The notes under the pieces: model-generated
What the model was told of the DNA's origin: nothing
Databases searched by the model: none
The model's input: only the letters and a program-made list of their open reading frames with translations
Position numbers and translations under genes: made by a program
Part shown: positions 1 to 6,660 of the stretch, one piece after another
How the letters are laid out: each line of letters begins with the position of its first letter
Position numbering within the stretch: the stretch's first letter is position 1
Source: an uncultured Caulobacteraceae bacterium
GTDB taxonomy: Bacteria > Pseudomonadota > Alphaproteobacteria > Caulobacterales > Caulobacteraceae
Direction of reading: 5' to 3'
Length of the DNA stretch: 6,903 nucleotides
NCBI GenBank assembly: GCA_903884915.1
Contig: CAISGS010000053.1
Coordinates: forward strand, 1 to 6,903

Positions 1-1326
1 AGCAGATTGCAGGACAGTCCTATCCTGCAACTCGAAGGGACGGCGAAGGGCATCTTCGAGATCGGCTTGGGCAAGGCTTGCCAAATGCCGTGTCTCGAGG
101 GCCGATAGGCTCGCTTCAGCGACGGCCGCCGTCGCGAAAGCCAAATCCAAGCCGTCCGTTTCCCCAAAGCGGTAGGTTATCTGCGCGTTACCAAAGGCTT
201 TGCGGGCCAGCGGCAGGTCTGTTTGATCGGCTTGATTACGATTGGTTTGAGCCTGCTTTAGCGTCGTCCAAGCCTGATCTACGGCCGCCAGAACGGCCGC
301 TTGGCTCGTTTCCAACGCCCTGCCCGCCTCTATCCGCCGCGCATCGGCTTCAGCGATGGCGGCGCGATTTAGGTCATAGGGCGGAAGGCTAAGTCCAACG
401 GAAAGGGGCAGTTTGTCGATACCGCGCTCCCAGACATAGCCCGGACCAAGTCGTACCTCTGGATATTGCTTGGCATAGGCAAGGCGCAGCTCAAGATCTG
501 AACGTTCATAGGCCGCGACGGCGGACAGAACATCTTTGCGAAGAAGCACAGCCTCTCGCCGCCAAGCCATCAGCTGCGTCTGGTCAAACGCGCTATCCTC
601 CGCCTCCGCCGTGATCTTTAGGCCCTCGACCTTGTCAGCCGTTACGCCAAGTGCATCGGCCAGGACCTGATCGGCTCGGGCGCGCCGAGCTTTCGCGGCG
701 CGCTCAAGGGTTTGAGCGGCGGTAAGGTCAGATTTCATCCGCACAAGCGCCAAATCAGGCTCTTCTCCCTGTTCGACGCGCTGCTCCATCAAGGTCACGG
801 CGGTACTGCGCGCCAAGACCAGATCAGAGGCAGTCTTTTGCTCTTCGTCGGCGTAATGCCGGTCGATCAGGCCATGTTTGACCTTGGAATAGGTACTCCA
901 CAGCGCTTCGACATAGGCATAATAGGCGTCAAGCGCGCTCAAGTCCGCCGACTGCACCCGACTGTCGCGCCGCTGGCCCCAATCGGTTGGCAGGTCCAGC
1001 GCTGCCCCGTAAAGCCACGGCGAGGTGCCCCCGGCAGCTTTAGAATATTCCGCCGTCAAACTGAGGCTTGCGGCGGGATGGGTTTTGGAACTCCGCGCCG
1101 CAGCCCACGCCGCCAAGACCGAGGATTGAGACTGTAATAGTGTGGGTGAGGTCTTCAGGGCTTGCGCCATGAGTTTGGACGGTGAGAGGACCTCGCCCGT
1201 TTGAAGGCCCTCGAGCGGGCGCACATCATAGAGCAACGGATAGGCCCCTAAATCGACGGGCCGCGGCTCATACTGAGCGCATCCGCTCAGCAGCGTAAAA
1301 ACGGAAATGATCGCCAGGTGTTTCAA
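1..1326 (-). CDS. TolC-family outer-membrane efflux lipoprotein (3'-truncated by window edge)
   Basis: This is the outer-membrane channel subunit of a tripartite efflux pump (RND type is usual), which would export small molecules or metals from periplasm or cytoplasm. Reading the minus strand gives 442 codons without a stop, running off the left edge, so the last few tens of residues are missing. The N-terminus MKHLAIISVFTLLSGC is a short type II signal peptide with lipobox LLSGC and lipidated Cys16. Two equivalent segments about 200 residues apart, LDLPTDWGQRR (110-120) and LSLPPYDLNR (312-321), reflect the internal duplication of the TolC/OprM/CzcC fold. They are separated by Ala/Glu/Arg-rich helical stretches. 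The start is a TTG, chosen because AAGG lies 7 nt upstream, the signal peptide begins there, and no in-frame ATG occurs nearby. No pump or membrane-fusion subunit is visible; those would lie left of the window. Family is confident; substrate is unknown. Confidence 0.92.
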   Translation of the reverse strand, partial: MKHLAIISVFTLLSGCAQYEPRPVDLGAYPLLYDVRPLEGLQTGEVLSPSKLMAQALKTSPTLLQSQSSVLAAWAAARSSKTHPAASLSLTAEYSKAAGGTSPWLYGAALDLPTDWGQRRDSRVQSADLSALDAYYAYVEALWSTYSKVKHGLIDRHYADEEQKTASDLVLARSTAVTLMEQRVEQGEEPDLALVRMKSDLTAAQTLERAAKARRARADQVLADALGVTADKVEGLKITAEAEDSAFDQTQLMAWRREAVLLRKDVLSAVAAYERSDLELRLAYAKQYPEVRLGPGYVWERGIDKLPLSVGLSLPPYDLNRAAIAEADARRIEAGRALETSQAAVLAAVDQAWTTLKQAQTNRNQADQTDLPLARKAFGNAQITYRFGETDGLDLAFATAAVAEASLSALETRHLASLAQADLEDALRRPFELQDRTVLQSA

Positions 1327-1333
1327 TATTTTG

Positions 1334-1337
1334 CCTT
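1334..1337 (-). promoter_or_regulatory. Ribosome binding site supporting the TTG start of the efflux lipoprotein
   Basis: On the minus strand AAGG lies 7 nt before the TTG at 1326-1324. Since no in-frame ATG or GTG exists nearby, this site and the lipoprotein signal peptide together decide the start. Confidence 0.6.
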
Positions 1338-1371
1338 GGCCAGTGAGATAGGAAGCGTCTGTAACGGGAGA

Positions 1372-1421
1372 GGTTGTCTGTTCCGTGACAGTCGGTTGTT
1401 TCGCGGTCTGCTCGGTCAACC
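1372..1421. promoter_or_regulatory. Candidate operator region: three GGTTG-type elements at 22-23 bp spacing
   Basis: GGTTGT occurs at 1372-1377 and again at 1394-1399, exactly 22 bp apart, and the inverse complement CAACC is at 1417-1421, 23 bp further on. Spacing near two helical turns would place all three on the same DNA face, as for a regulator binding in tandem. They lie just upstream of the efflux gene on its strand, where a repressor or activator of the pump would act. No regulator gene is in view and the elements are short, so chance is possible. Confidence 0.25.
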
Positions 1422-1471
1422 CAAAGCGATAGGATCCGATTTCAGTCAATGGGCAAGGCAAACATAAACAA

Positions 1472-1489
1472 CCGTCATATTTGATCCAT
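1472..1489 (+). promoter_or_regulatory. Candidate Pho box upstream of the phytase-like gene
   Basis: CCGTCATATTTGATCCAT has the 7-4-7 layout of a PhoB site. The first half CCGTCAT matches the half-site CTGTCAT at 6 of 7 positions, the spacer ATTT is AT-rich, and the second half GATCCAT matches at only 3 of 7, keeping the CAT. The two CAT cores are 11 bp apart, the spacing known for PhoB sites. It lies 40 nt before the preferred start of the phytase-like gene. No convincing -10 element was found downstream. The call leans on the phosphatase context. Confidence 0.35.
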
Positions 1490-1517
1490 AGATTGGTCGC
1501 AATCGCTGTTGGAAAAT

Positions 1518-1520
1518 GGA
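1518..1520 (+). promoter_or_regulatory. Weak ribosome binding site deciding the TTG start at 1530
   Basis: GGA lies 9 nt before the TTG at 1530. The alternative TTG at 1509 has no purine-rich sequence at a useful distance and would put a charged MENGRRA extension before the signal peptide. Confidence 0.4.
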
Positions 1521-1529
1521 CGCCGTGCT

Positions 1530-2909
1530 TTGAACCGATCCGTCTCTGCCGCCTTGGTCCTATCTGTGTTTCTTTGGTTTTCCGTTGCAGCGGCACAAAT
1601 CAGGCTAATCGGGATCGGTACGCTGGATCACAGCGCCAAAGGCTCGAATGTCGACCTGTTCTCCGAGAGCACGCCGCTTGAAAACAGCTTGGCGGCCAAT
1701 GGGCTTGGCGGGTTAGGCTCGGGCTTGGCCTATGCGGGTGGCGACACCTTTTTGGCATTGCCCGATAGAGGGCCAAATGCGTCGCCCTATAATCGTTCAG
1801 TGGATGATACAACCAGTTTTGTGGCCCGCTTTCAGACCCTTCGGGTCAAGCTAGCCCAGCAGCCAGAGGACTCAAATCTACCGATCGCGGTAAGCGTCGA
1901 ATTGACAGCGACAACTCCCCTGTTCAGCGCCAAGCCCCTCACCTACGCCAAAGCCAGCCAAGGCCTTCGCGATGGAACGCCCCGGTCTAATGGCCATTCC
2001 AAATATTATTTCACGGGCCGGTCCGATAATTTTGACCCGTCTCACCCGTCGACTTGGCAGGGCAATGGCCGCTTTGATCCAGAAGGCCTGCGGGTCTCTA
2101 ATGATGGCCAAAGCGTTTATATTTCCGACGAATACGGGCCCTATCTTCGCCAGTTCAACCGTGCAACGGGGCAACTCATCCGCAGCATCCCGCTGCCAAA
2201 CAAGTTGGCCGTCGAAAAACCGGCTCCCATTGGCGAGGCCGAAATTACGCAAAACCGATCAGGTCGCACCGCCAATAAGGGAATGGAGGGCCTAGCCATC
2301 TCGCCCGACGGTAAGGTTCTGGTTGGCGCGATGCAGGCGGCCCTACTCCAAGACGCCTCTGACCCCGCCACCAAGAAATTGATCCGACTGATCCATATCG
2401 ATCTGGCGAGCGGCGTGGTTCAGGAATTTGGCTACATCCTGACAGAAGGCTCTGGGGTCAGTGAAATTCTGGCCATCAATAGCCATGAGTTTTTGCTGTT
2501 AGAGCGCGATGGTGCAGGTCTTGGTGATAAAAACCCAATCGCAGTAACCAAGAAGCTTTTTCGCGTCGACCTAGCCAATGGGGTCGATATTACTGACCTC
2601 AAGGGTACAGCGGCAGTGGCAGCGGCATTGAAAAAGACGCTGGTCTTAGATCTCGTGAAGGCCCTTGCTGAAGGTGGAATAGACGCGAGCAATGTGCCAG
2701 CCAAGCTGGAGGGCATCACCTTTGGCCCGGATACGAAGGTCAAGGGGCGGATGCTGCACACCCTTTTCATGACCAACGACAATGACTTCAGACCCGATCT
2801 GGCGGGCCCCAATCGGATCTTTGTTTTTGGCTTTGGTGATAGTGACTTGCCTGATCTCGCGCCTCAACAGATAAGGTCAGAGAACCGATCATTCTCCAAA
2901 GTCGAATAA
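1530..2909 (+). CDS. Exported phytase-like protein (esterase-like activity of phytase family)
   Basis: This 459-residue protein is probably secreted or periplasmic and resembles the family named 'esterase-like activity of phytase', a beta-propeller-like group annotated as hydrolysing ester or phosphoester bonds; its true substrate is rarely proven. Residues 1-22 form a Sec signal peptide ending in VAAA before Gln23. Recurring acidic blade motifs follow: FDPEGL (182-187), DEYGPY (200-205), NKGMEGL (249-255), ERD (325-327), KLEGITFGPD (392-401) and TNDNDF (415-420). The conserved Asp/Glu residues could bind calcium or form the active site. The TTG at 1530 is preferred because the signal peptide begins there and a GGA precedes it; an in-frame TTG at 1509 would add seven residues. 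It is divergent from the efflux gene and 152 nt ahead of a TonB-dependent receptor on the same strand. A phosphate-scavenging role is inferred from the neighbours. Confidence 0.85.
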   Translation: MNRSVSAALVLSVFLWFSVAAAQIRLIGIGTLDHSAKGSNVDLFSESTPLENSLAANGLGGLGSGLAYAGGDTFLALPDRGPNASPYNRSVDDTTSFVARFQTLRVKLAQQPEDSNLPIAVSVELTATTPLFSAKPLTYAKASQGLRDGTPRSNGHSKYYFTGRSDNFDPSHPSTWQGNGRFDPEGLRVSNDGQSVYISDEYGPYLRQFNRATGQLIRSIPLPNKLAVEKPAPIGEAEITQNRSGRTANKGMEGLAISPDGKVLVGAMQAALLQDASDPATKKLIRLIHIDLASGVVQEFGYILTEGSGVSEILAINSHEFLLLERDGAGLGDKNPIAVTKKLFRVDLANGVDITDLKGTAAVAAALKKTLVLDLVKALAEGGIDASNVPAKLEGITFGPDTKVKGRMLHTLFMTNDNDFRPDLAGPNRIFVFGFGDSDLPDLAPQQIRSENRSFSKVE

Positions 2910-2923
2910 CGACACAATAGTGT

Positions 2924-2941
2924 TCATAAATAGTCATAAAT
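2924..2941 (+). promoter_or_regulatory. Direct repeat TCATAAAT x2, possible Pho-box-like element
   Basis: TCATAAATAGTCATAAAT is a perfect 8-bp direct repeat with a 10-bp period, 121 nt before the receptor start codon. AGTCATAAAT resembles the core of a PhoB half-site plus its AT-rich spacer. However, the period is 10 bp where PhoB sites have 11, and the CTG part of the half-site is poor. It may bind another regulator that recognises tandem repeats, or be an AT-rich promoter element. Confidence 0.35.
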
Positions 2942-3000
2942 CCTTCACTTGATGCCGGTGTCTCGAAGGTCTCTAAGCCCAGATGGTTGTGGTGCGCGGT

Positions 3001-3017
3001 GGATTCGAGATGAGTCC
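3001..3017 (+). other. Small stem-loop in the receptor leader
   Basis: GGATTC and GAGTCC can pair (six pairs, one of them G-U) around a 5-nt loop in the probable 5' leader of the receptor gene, 44 nt before its start codon. It is short and may be incidental. Confidence 0.2.
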
Positions 3018-3061
3018 TTCATTTGAACGGGCACCTCCATTTCTGTGGGGCGAAATTCATC

Positions 3062-5503
3062 ATGGCACGGACGATTTTTTCAAGATTATTAGCTGTTTCT
3101 AGCGTTTCTGCACTGGCGCTTTCGGCGTCATTGACTTGTGCCATTCAGGCGCACGCCGCTGAGGCTGCAAAGCCTTCGTCAGTCGACGCGAAAGAGGTTG
3201 AAGAAATTGTTGTCACCGCGCCGGTAGGCCGCGCTGCTGACGTTGCTCCGGTCAAGGCGTCTTTGACCGCCGTCCAGCCACAAGCCGTGATCACCCGCAA
3301 GTTCATCGAAGAATCGGCCCCGCGCGTTGGTGACTTCACGACTACGGTCGTTTTGGCCCCCTCGATGGTCACCACCCCCAACCCAAACGGCTCTGGCGCA
3401 ACGGACGGCGCGAAGCTGTCCATGCGCGGCTTTCAGGACGGCGAGTACAACATCACCTATGACGGTATCGCTTGGGGTGACACAAACGGGCCAAGCCACC
3501 ACTCAAATTCGTTCTTCCCCTCATCGACCATCGGCGGTGTCGTGGTCGACCGCGGACCTGGCTATGCCACCGATCTTGGCCAAGCCAATTTCGGCGGCGC
3601 GGTAAACCTTTACTCTTTGCCCTTTGAAGATGACTTTACGGTGCGCCAAACCCTGACGGTCGGCAGCTATGGCACCTCCCAGTCGGTCACCACGCTGGGC
3701 ACCGGCCCGGTCAAGGCCCTGCACGACGCCAACTTCGTCATGAACATCATGGGCTATAAGACCGACGGCTATCTGACCCATAGCCCCAGCGATGGCCTAA
3801 ACGAGTTCTTCAAGGCAACCTTGCCCGTCAATGACAAGGTTTCGATTACCGCGCTCTACACCCACAACTACAATACCTATAGCCAGAGCGACAGCGTCAC
3901 CCCTGCGACCCTCGCCCAGACCCTGGCCTATGGTAAGCGCTTCTCTCTGAGCAATGACCCCACGCTCCAGACCTTCAAGGACTATAACTTCACCAAGAAG
4001 CAGACCGATTTTGGTTATATCCGCGCCAATGTCGATTTTGGTGGCGGCCTAAAGGCTGAAAACACCGCCTATAGCTACTGGTACAGCAACAAGACCTTGT
4101 CTGCGGCCAATGGTGCGGCTGATGCGACGATTGGCGCGACGGCTCTGGCTGCTGCCAACAAGGTCATATTGAACCCTTCAGCCGTCTATCCCATCGGCGG
4201 CGCAGGCTATTCGTCGAGCCTCAAGGTCAACGGTATTCCCGGCTACACCAAGCGTAACGAATATCGCGTGCGCGGTGACATCCTGAAGTTCGACAAGGAG
4301 TTTGCGACCGGCAAGGCGACCTTCGGCGTCATGTACGAAATGGCTCAGACCAGCCGTTCGCGCTTTGATTTTGACTGGGTGACCTTCCGCCCAGATTACC
4401 GCGAAAAGGCGGCTCTGATTACCGGCGATTTTGGTTGCGCGGGTCTGCCAACGACGGTTGCGCCAGGTAAGACCTATAATGGTGCCTGTCAGGTTCCTCT
4501 GAACATCGCCTATAACGAATATTCAGGCTGGCATCAGTATCAGACCTTCGCTCAATATGAGTGGAAGCCCAATGACAAGCTGACCGTCACGCCCGGCATC
4601 AAGCATGTGAATTTCGAGCTCTACGTCCACGCACAGGCCTTGGCGGTGAAGGGCTCCATTCAACCTGCCTACACCTCGTCGACCTATACTGCGACCCTGC
4701 CGTTCCTCACCGCGAACTATCGCATTGAGCCCAACTGGGCGGTCTATGGCCAGTATGCTCAAGGCTTCTTGGTGCCGAGCATTGGCGTGTTTTATGTGAA
4801 CGCCCCGGGCAAGAACAAGGTCGAGCCACAGACCTCGACCAACTATCAGCTTGGTACGGTCTATAACGCTGGCAATGTAACCATCGACGCTGACATCTAT
4901 TATATCGACTTCAAAAATAAGATTCAGTCGGTGACCGATCTTGCGACCAATGAAACCTACCAGACCAACCTTGGCGGCGCGACCTACAAGGGCGCTGAAG
5001 GACAGATCACCTATGTCTGGGCCAAGGGCCTAAGCACCTTCGGTAACCTCTCGGTCAACAGCGCTGAAGGTAAGAATGACCCCTATAATGCCGGCTATAA
5101 CGGTCACCAGCTGCCCAAGACACCGTTCTGGACCGGCGCGGCTGGCGTGCGTTATCAAAAAAATGGCCTCTTCACCTCAGACGACAGCCTGATTGCGACC
5201 TTGAACGAAAAGATCATTGGCCCACAGTTCACCAATGGTGCCTCAGGTGCAACCGGACCTAGCGGTAAGGTTCACGCCTTCGATCAAGCTGACTTGAGCG
5301 CGACCTACAACCTTGGTCGTTACAGCATCCAGGCTCAACTGTTGAACCTGCAAGACCACCAAGATGTGACCTCGTTCAAGGGCTCCGCCCTCGTGGCTGG
5401 CACCAACCTCCCTGCCCAAACCCTGGCTCAAGGCGGCGCGGCCAATATCTTTACCTATCAGACGGGCCGCAGCTATCAGATCACTCTGAAAGCCGTGTTC
5501 TAA
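3062..5503 (+). CDS. TonB-dependent outer-membrane receptor
   Basis: This 813-residue protein is a complete TonB-dependent transporter: a 22-strand outer-membrane barrel with an N-terminal plug, energised by TonB-ExbB-ExbD. The order is signal peptide (1 to about 33, ending AHAA), TonB-box region EVEEIVVTAP (45-54), plug with SMRGF (120-124) and RGPG (164-167) followed by a glycine-rich NFGGAVNL segment, then the barrel ending in the terminal aromatic KAVF. The plug carries an unusual segment DTNGPSHHSN (140-149) with two adjacent histidines. The mature protein seems to have only two cysteines, 459 and 476, in what is probably one extracellular loop, so a disulfide is likely. ATG 3062 is chosen because the signal peptide starts there, with GGGG 11 nt upstream; a TTG 13 codons earlier is unlikely. 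Codons by eye suggest strong expression. Ligand unknown; a phosphorylated compound is inferred from the flanking phosphatases. Confidence 0.95.
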   Translation: MARTIFSRLLAVSSVSALALSASLTCAIQAHAAEAAKPSSVDAKEVEEIVVTAPVGRAADVAPVKASLTAVQPQAVITRKFIEESAPRVGDFTTTVVLAPSMVTTPNPNGSGATDGAKLSMRGFQDGEYNITYDGIAWGDTNGPSHHSNSFFPSSTIGGVVVDRGPGYATDLGQANFGGAVNLYSLPFEDDFTVRQTLTVGSYGTSQSVTTLGTGPVKALHDANFVMNIMGYKTDGYLTHSPSDGLNEFFKATLPVNDKVSITALYTHNYNTYSQSDSVTPATLAQTLAYGKRFSLSNDPTLQTFKDYNFTKKQTDFGYIRANVDFGGGLKAENTAYSYWYSNKTLSAANGAADATIGATALAAANKVILNPSAVYPIGGAGYSSSLKVNGIPGYTKRNEYRVRGDILKFDKEFATGKATFGVMYEMAQTSRSRFDFDWVTFRPDYREKAALITGDFGCAGLPTTVAPGKTYNGACQVPLNIAYNEYSGWHQYQTFAQYEWKPNDKLTVTPGIKHVNFELYVHAQALAVKGSIQPAYTSSTYTATLPFLTANYRIEPNWAVYGQYAQGFLVPSIGVFYVNAPGKNKVEPQTSTNYQLGTVYNAGNVTIDADIYYIDFKNKIQSVTDLATNETYQTNLGGATYKGAEGQITYVWAKGLSTFGNLSVNSAEGKNDPYNAGYNGHQLPKTPFWTGAAGVRYQKNGLFTSDDSLIATLNEKIIGPQFTNGASGATGPSGKVHAFDQADLSATYNLGRYSIQAQLLNLQDHQDVTSFKGSALVAGTNLPAQTLAQGGAANIFTYQTGRSYQITLKAVF

Positions 5504-5514
5504 ATAGGACTTCA

Positions 5515-5545
5515 ACCTGCTCGGCGTGAACAGCGCCGAGCAGGT
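5515..5545. terminator. Strong 12-bp hairpin after the receptor gene (terminator or attenuator without U-tract)
   Basis: ACCTGCTCGGCG (5515-5526) and CGCCGAGCAGGT (5534-5545) are perfect inverse complements around the 7-nt loop TGAACAG. The stem is GC-rich and begins 11 nt after the receptor stop codon. The sequence after it (CTCCTACCC) has no U run, and neither does the opposite strand, so it is not a textbook Rho-independent terminator. It may protect the receptor mRNA 3' end or reduce read-through into the phosphatase gene, which starts 67 nt later. Confidence 0.6.
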
Positions 5546-5602
5546 CTCCTACCCTTACTGGCCGGTTCAGGTCTTTGAGCCTAAGGTCGCGCATGTCTAT
5601 CT

Positions 5603-5606
5603 GGAG
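5603..5606 (+). promoter_or_regulatory. Ribosome binding site fixing the phosphatase start at 5613
   Basis: GGAG lies 6 nt before the ATG at 5613, ideal spacing. It favours this start over an in-frame GTG at 5526 that sits inside the hairpin and would precede the signal peptide by 29 residues. Confidence 0.75.
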
Positions 5607-5612
5607 CGTTCC

Positions 5613-6383
5613 ATGATCCGCCGCCTATTGGTTAGCACGACCCTTGTAACCGCCTTGAGCCTTATGGCTCCGGCATCCGTGTCGGTCGCATGGGCTCAAA
5701 CGGCGAGCCCCGCTCCGGCCTCTGTAGCACCAGCCAAACCTAAGAAGGTTCTGAAATATCTAACGGCCGCTGACATCGACCCCAAGCGCCTCTTGCCCGC
5801 GCCCCCTGTGGACGGCTCGGCCATGGCCTTAGCCGATCTTGCCGAATTACATCGGATCATTGCCGCGCGGACACCGGAGCGTTTGGCCCAAGCGAAGTGG
5901 GACGATGACCACGAAGATGCCTCCGCCTTCAATGCCACGGTCGCCGGAGGATTTGATGTTTCAAAGCTGCCGATCACCGCAGAGCTTTTAGAGGTCGTCA
6001 ACATAGACGCGTCCCTAGCAGCAGGGGCCGCAAAGACCCTGTTTGCCCGCAAACGCCCATGGGCTGTGGATGCAACGATCCCCACCTGTGACCCGAACGA
6101 TGCCCCGCTGACCTCTTATCCGAGCGGTCATTCAACGCGCGGCTATGCCATTGCCATGACCTATGCCCTGCTCATCCCTGAAAAGGCCCAGGCCTTTATG
6201 AGCCGAGGTGCGGACTACGCCTATAGCCGCCAGGTTTGCGGCTCACACTATCCAAGCGACACCGCCGCCAGTCAGGCCCTTGCTGCCGCGCTGGTGGCGA
6301 CCCTGATCAAAAATCCAGAATTTCAAGCCAAGCTTGAAGCGGCGCGCGCTGAGCTTCGGACCGGCCACTATACCGGACAATAG
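5613..6383 (+). CDS. Class A nonspecific acid phosphatase (PAP2 superfamily), periplasmic
   Basis: This 256-residue enzyme hydrolyses a wide range of phosphomonoesters to release inorganic phosphate in the periplasm. All three PAP2 signature motifs are intact: KX6RP (K141 to R148-P149), PSGH (170-173) and SRX5HX3D (S205-R206, H212, D216). By family knowledge H212 is the nucleophile that forms the phosphohistidine, H173 the acid-base residue, and K141, R148 and R206 bind phosphate. The signal peptide covers 1-28, ending AWA before Gln29, followed by an Ala/Pro-rich linker to about residue 45. One Cys precedes the PSGH motif and C209 lies in the third motif, so a disulfide bracing the active site is plausible. 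Length and motif spacing fit PhoN/PhoC-type enzymes. It follows the receptor by 109 nt with a strong hairpin between, so it may be partly co-transcribed. Membrane-bound PAP2 relatives are excluded by the absence of further hydrophobic segments. Confidence 0.94.
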   Translation: MIRRLLVSTTLVTALSLMAPASVSVAWAQTASPAPASVAPAKPKKVLKYLTAADIDPKRLLPAPPVDGSAMALADLAELHRIIAARTPERLAQAKWDDDHEDASAFNATVAGGFDVSKLPITAELLEVVNIDASLAAGAAKTLFARKRPWAVDATIPTCDPNDAPLTSYPSGHSTRGYAIAMTYALLIPEKAQAFMSRGADYAYSRQVCGSHYPSDTAASQALAAALVATLIKNPEFQAKLEAARAELRTGHYTGQ

Positions 6384-6421
6384 GGTCAACCCTTTGGCTT
6401 GGTCGTAGTTGCGCAGCGATT

Positions 6422-6460
6422 AGCGCCCAGCGCTTCGCCCGGCAATGAATGACTTGCCGG
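6422..6460 (+). terminator. Tandem hairpins downstream of the phosphatase, possible weak terminator
   Basis: AGCGC-CCA-GCGCT (6422-6434) is followed at once by CCGGCAA (6439-6445) and TTGCCGG (6454-6460) around an 8-nt loop. Both stems are perfect, but neither is followed by a U-tract. They lie about 40 nt after the phosphatase stop codon, where transcription would be expected to end or the mRNA 3' end be protected. Confidence 0.35.
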
Positions 6461-6577
6461 TAACCGCATCAACGGGGCTTAAAGCCTGTCAATTGCAGCC
6501 CGCCCGATGCGAAACGACTTTCGGTAGGCTACTCACATATGCGCCAAGAGCGCTCCCAACGCGGCAGCACGATACAC

Positions 6578-6594
6578 TCACGAAATTTTCGTGA
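6578..6594. promoter_or_regulatory. Perfect 17-nt palindrome, candidate operator of the second receptor
   Basis: TCACGAAATTTTCGTGA has two perfect 8-bp arms around one central T, and lies 79 nt before the start codon of the second receptor. Such a symmetric site upstream of a transporter gene is typical of a dimeric repressor or activator. A partial copy of the half-site, ACTTTCG, lies at 6604-6610. Which regulator binds cannot be told; it does not look like a standard Fur box. Confidence 0.45.
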
Positions 6595-6660
6595 AGACAT
6601 GAAACTTTCGCAGCACTGAGATCAAACCGTTTCTTTGCTTTGATAAGGTCCTTCTAATTT

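Noticed and set aside
78..392. Plus-strand open frame of 104 codons
   Set aside because: It is antisense to the C-terminal repeat of the efflux gene and has the Pro/Arg-rich composition of a shadow frame.
712..1137. Plus-strand open frame of 141 codons inside the efflux gene
   Set aside because: It lies entirely antisense to the well-supported TolC-family gene, has no recognisable family features and an Arg/Pro/Gly-rich composition typical of antisense frames.
2432..2812. Minus-strand open frame of 126 codons
   Set aside because: It is antisense to the phytase-like gene, whose conserved motifs occupy the same DNA, and has no family signature.
2952..3026. Small 24-codon frame in the receptor leader, a possible leader peptide
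   Set aside because: It has an ATG but no ribosome binding site, no run of regulatory codons, and no hairpin arrangement typical of attenuation.
3023..3061. Upstream TTG start for the receptor
   Set aside because: It would put 13 residues containing charged and polar positions before a normal signal peptide that begins at the ATG at 3062.
5526..5612. Upstream GTG start for the acid phosphatase
   Set aside because: It falls inside the intergenic hairpin, would bury the signal peptide, and is inferior to the ATG at 5613 with its GGAG at 6 nt spacing.
6382..6393. AGGG-TCAA-CCCT hairpin overlapping the phosphatase stop codon
   Set aside because: The stem is only 4 bp and there is no U-tract, so it does not support a terminator call by itself.
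6601..6660. Sigma-70 promoter of the second receptor
   Set aside because: TTGCTT (6635-6640) and TAATTT (6655-6660) are only 14 bp apart, too close for a standard promoter, so no call was made.
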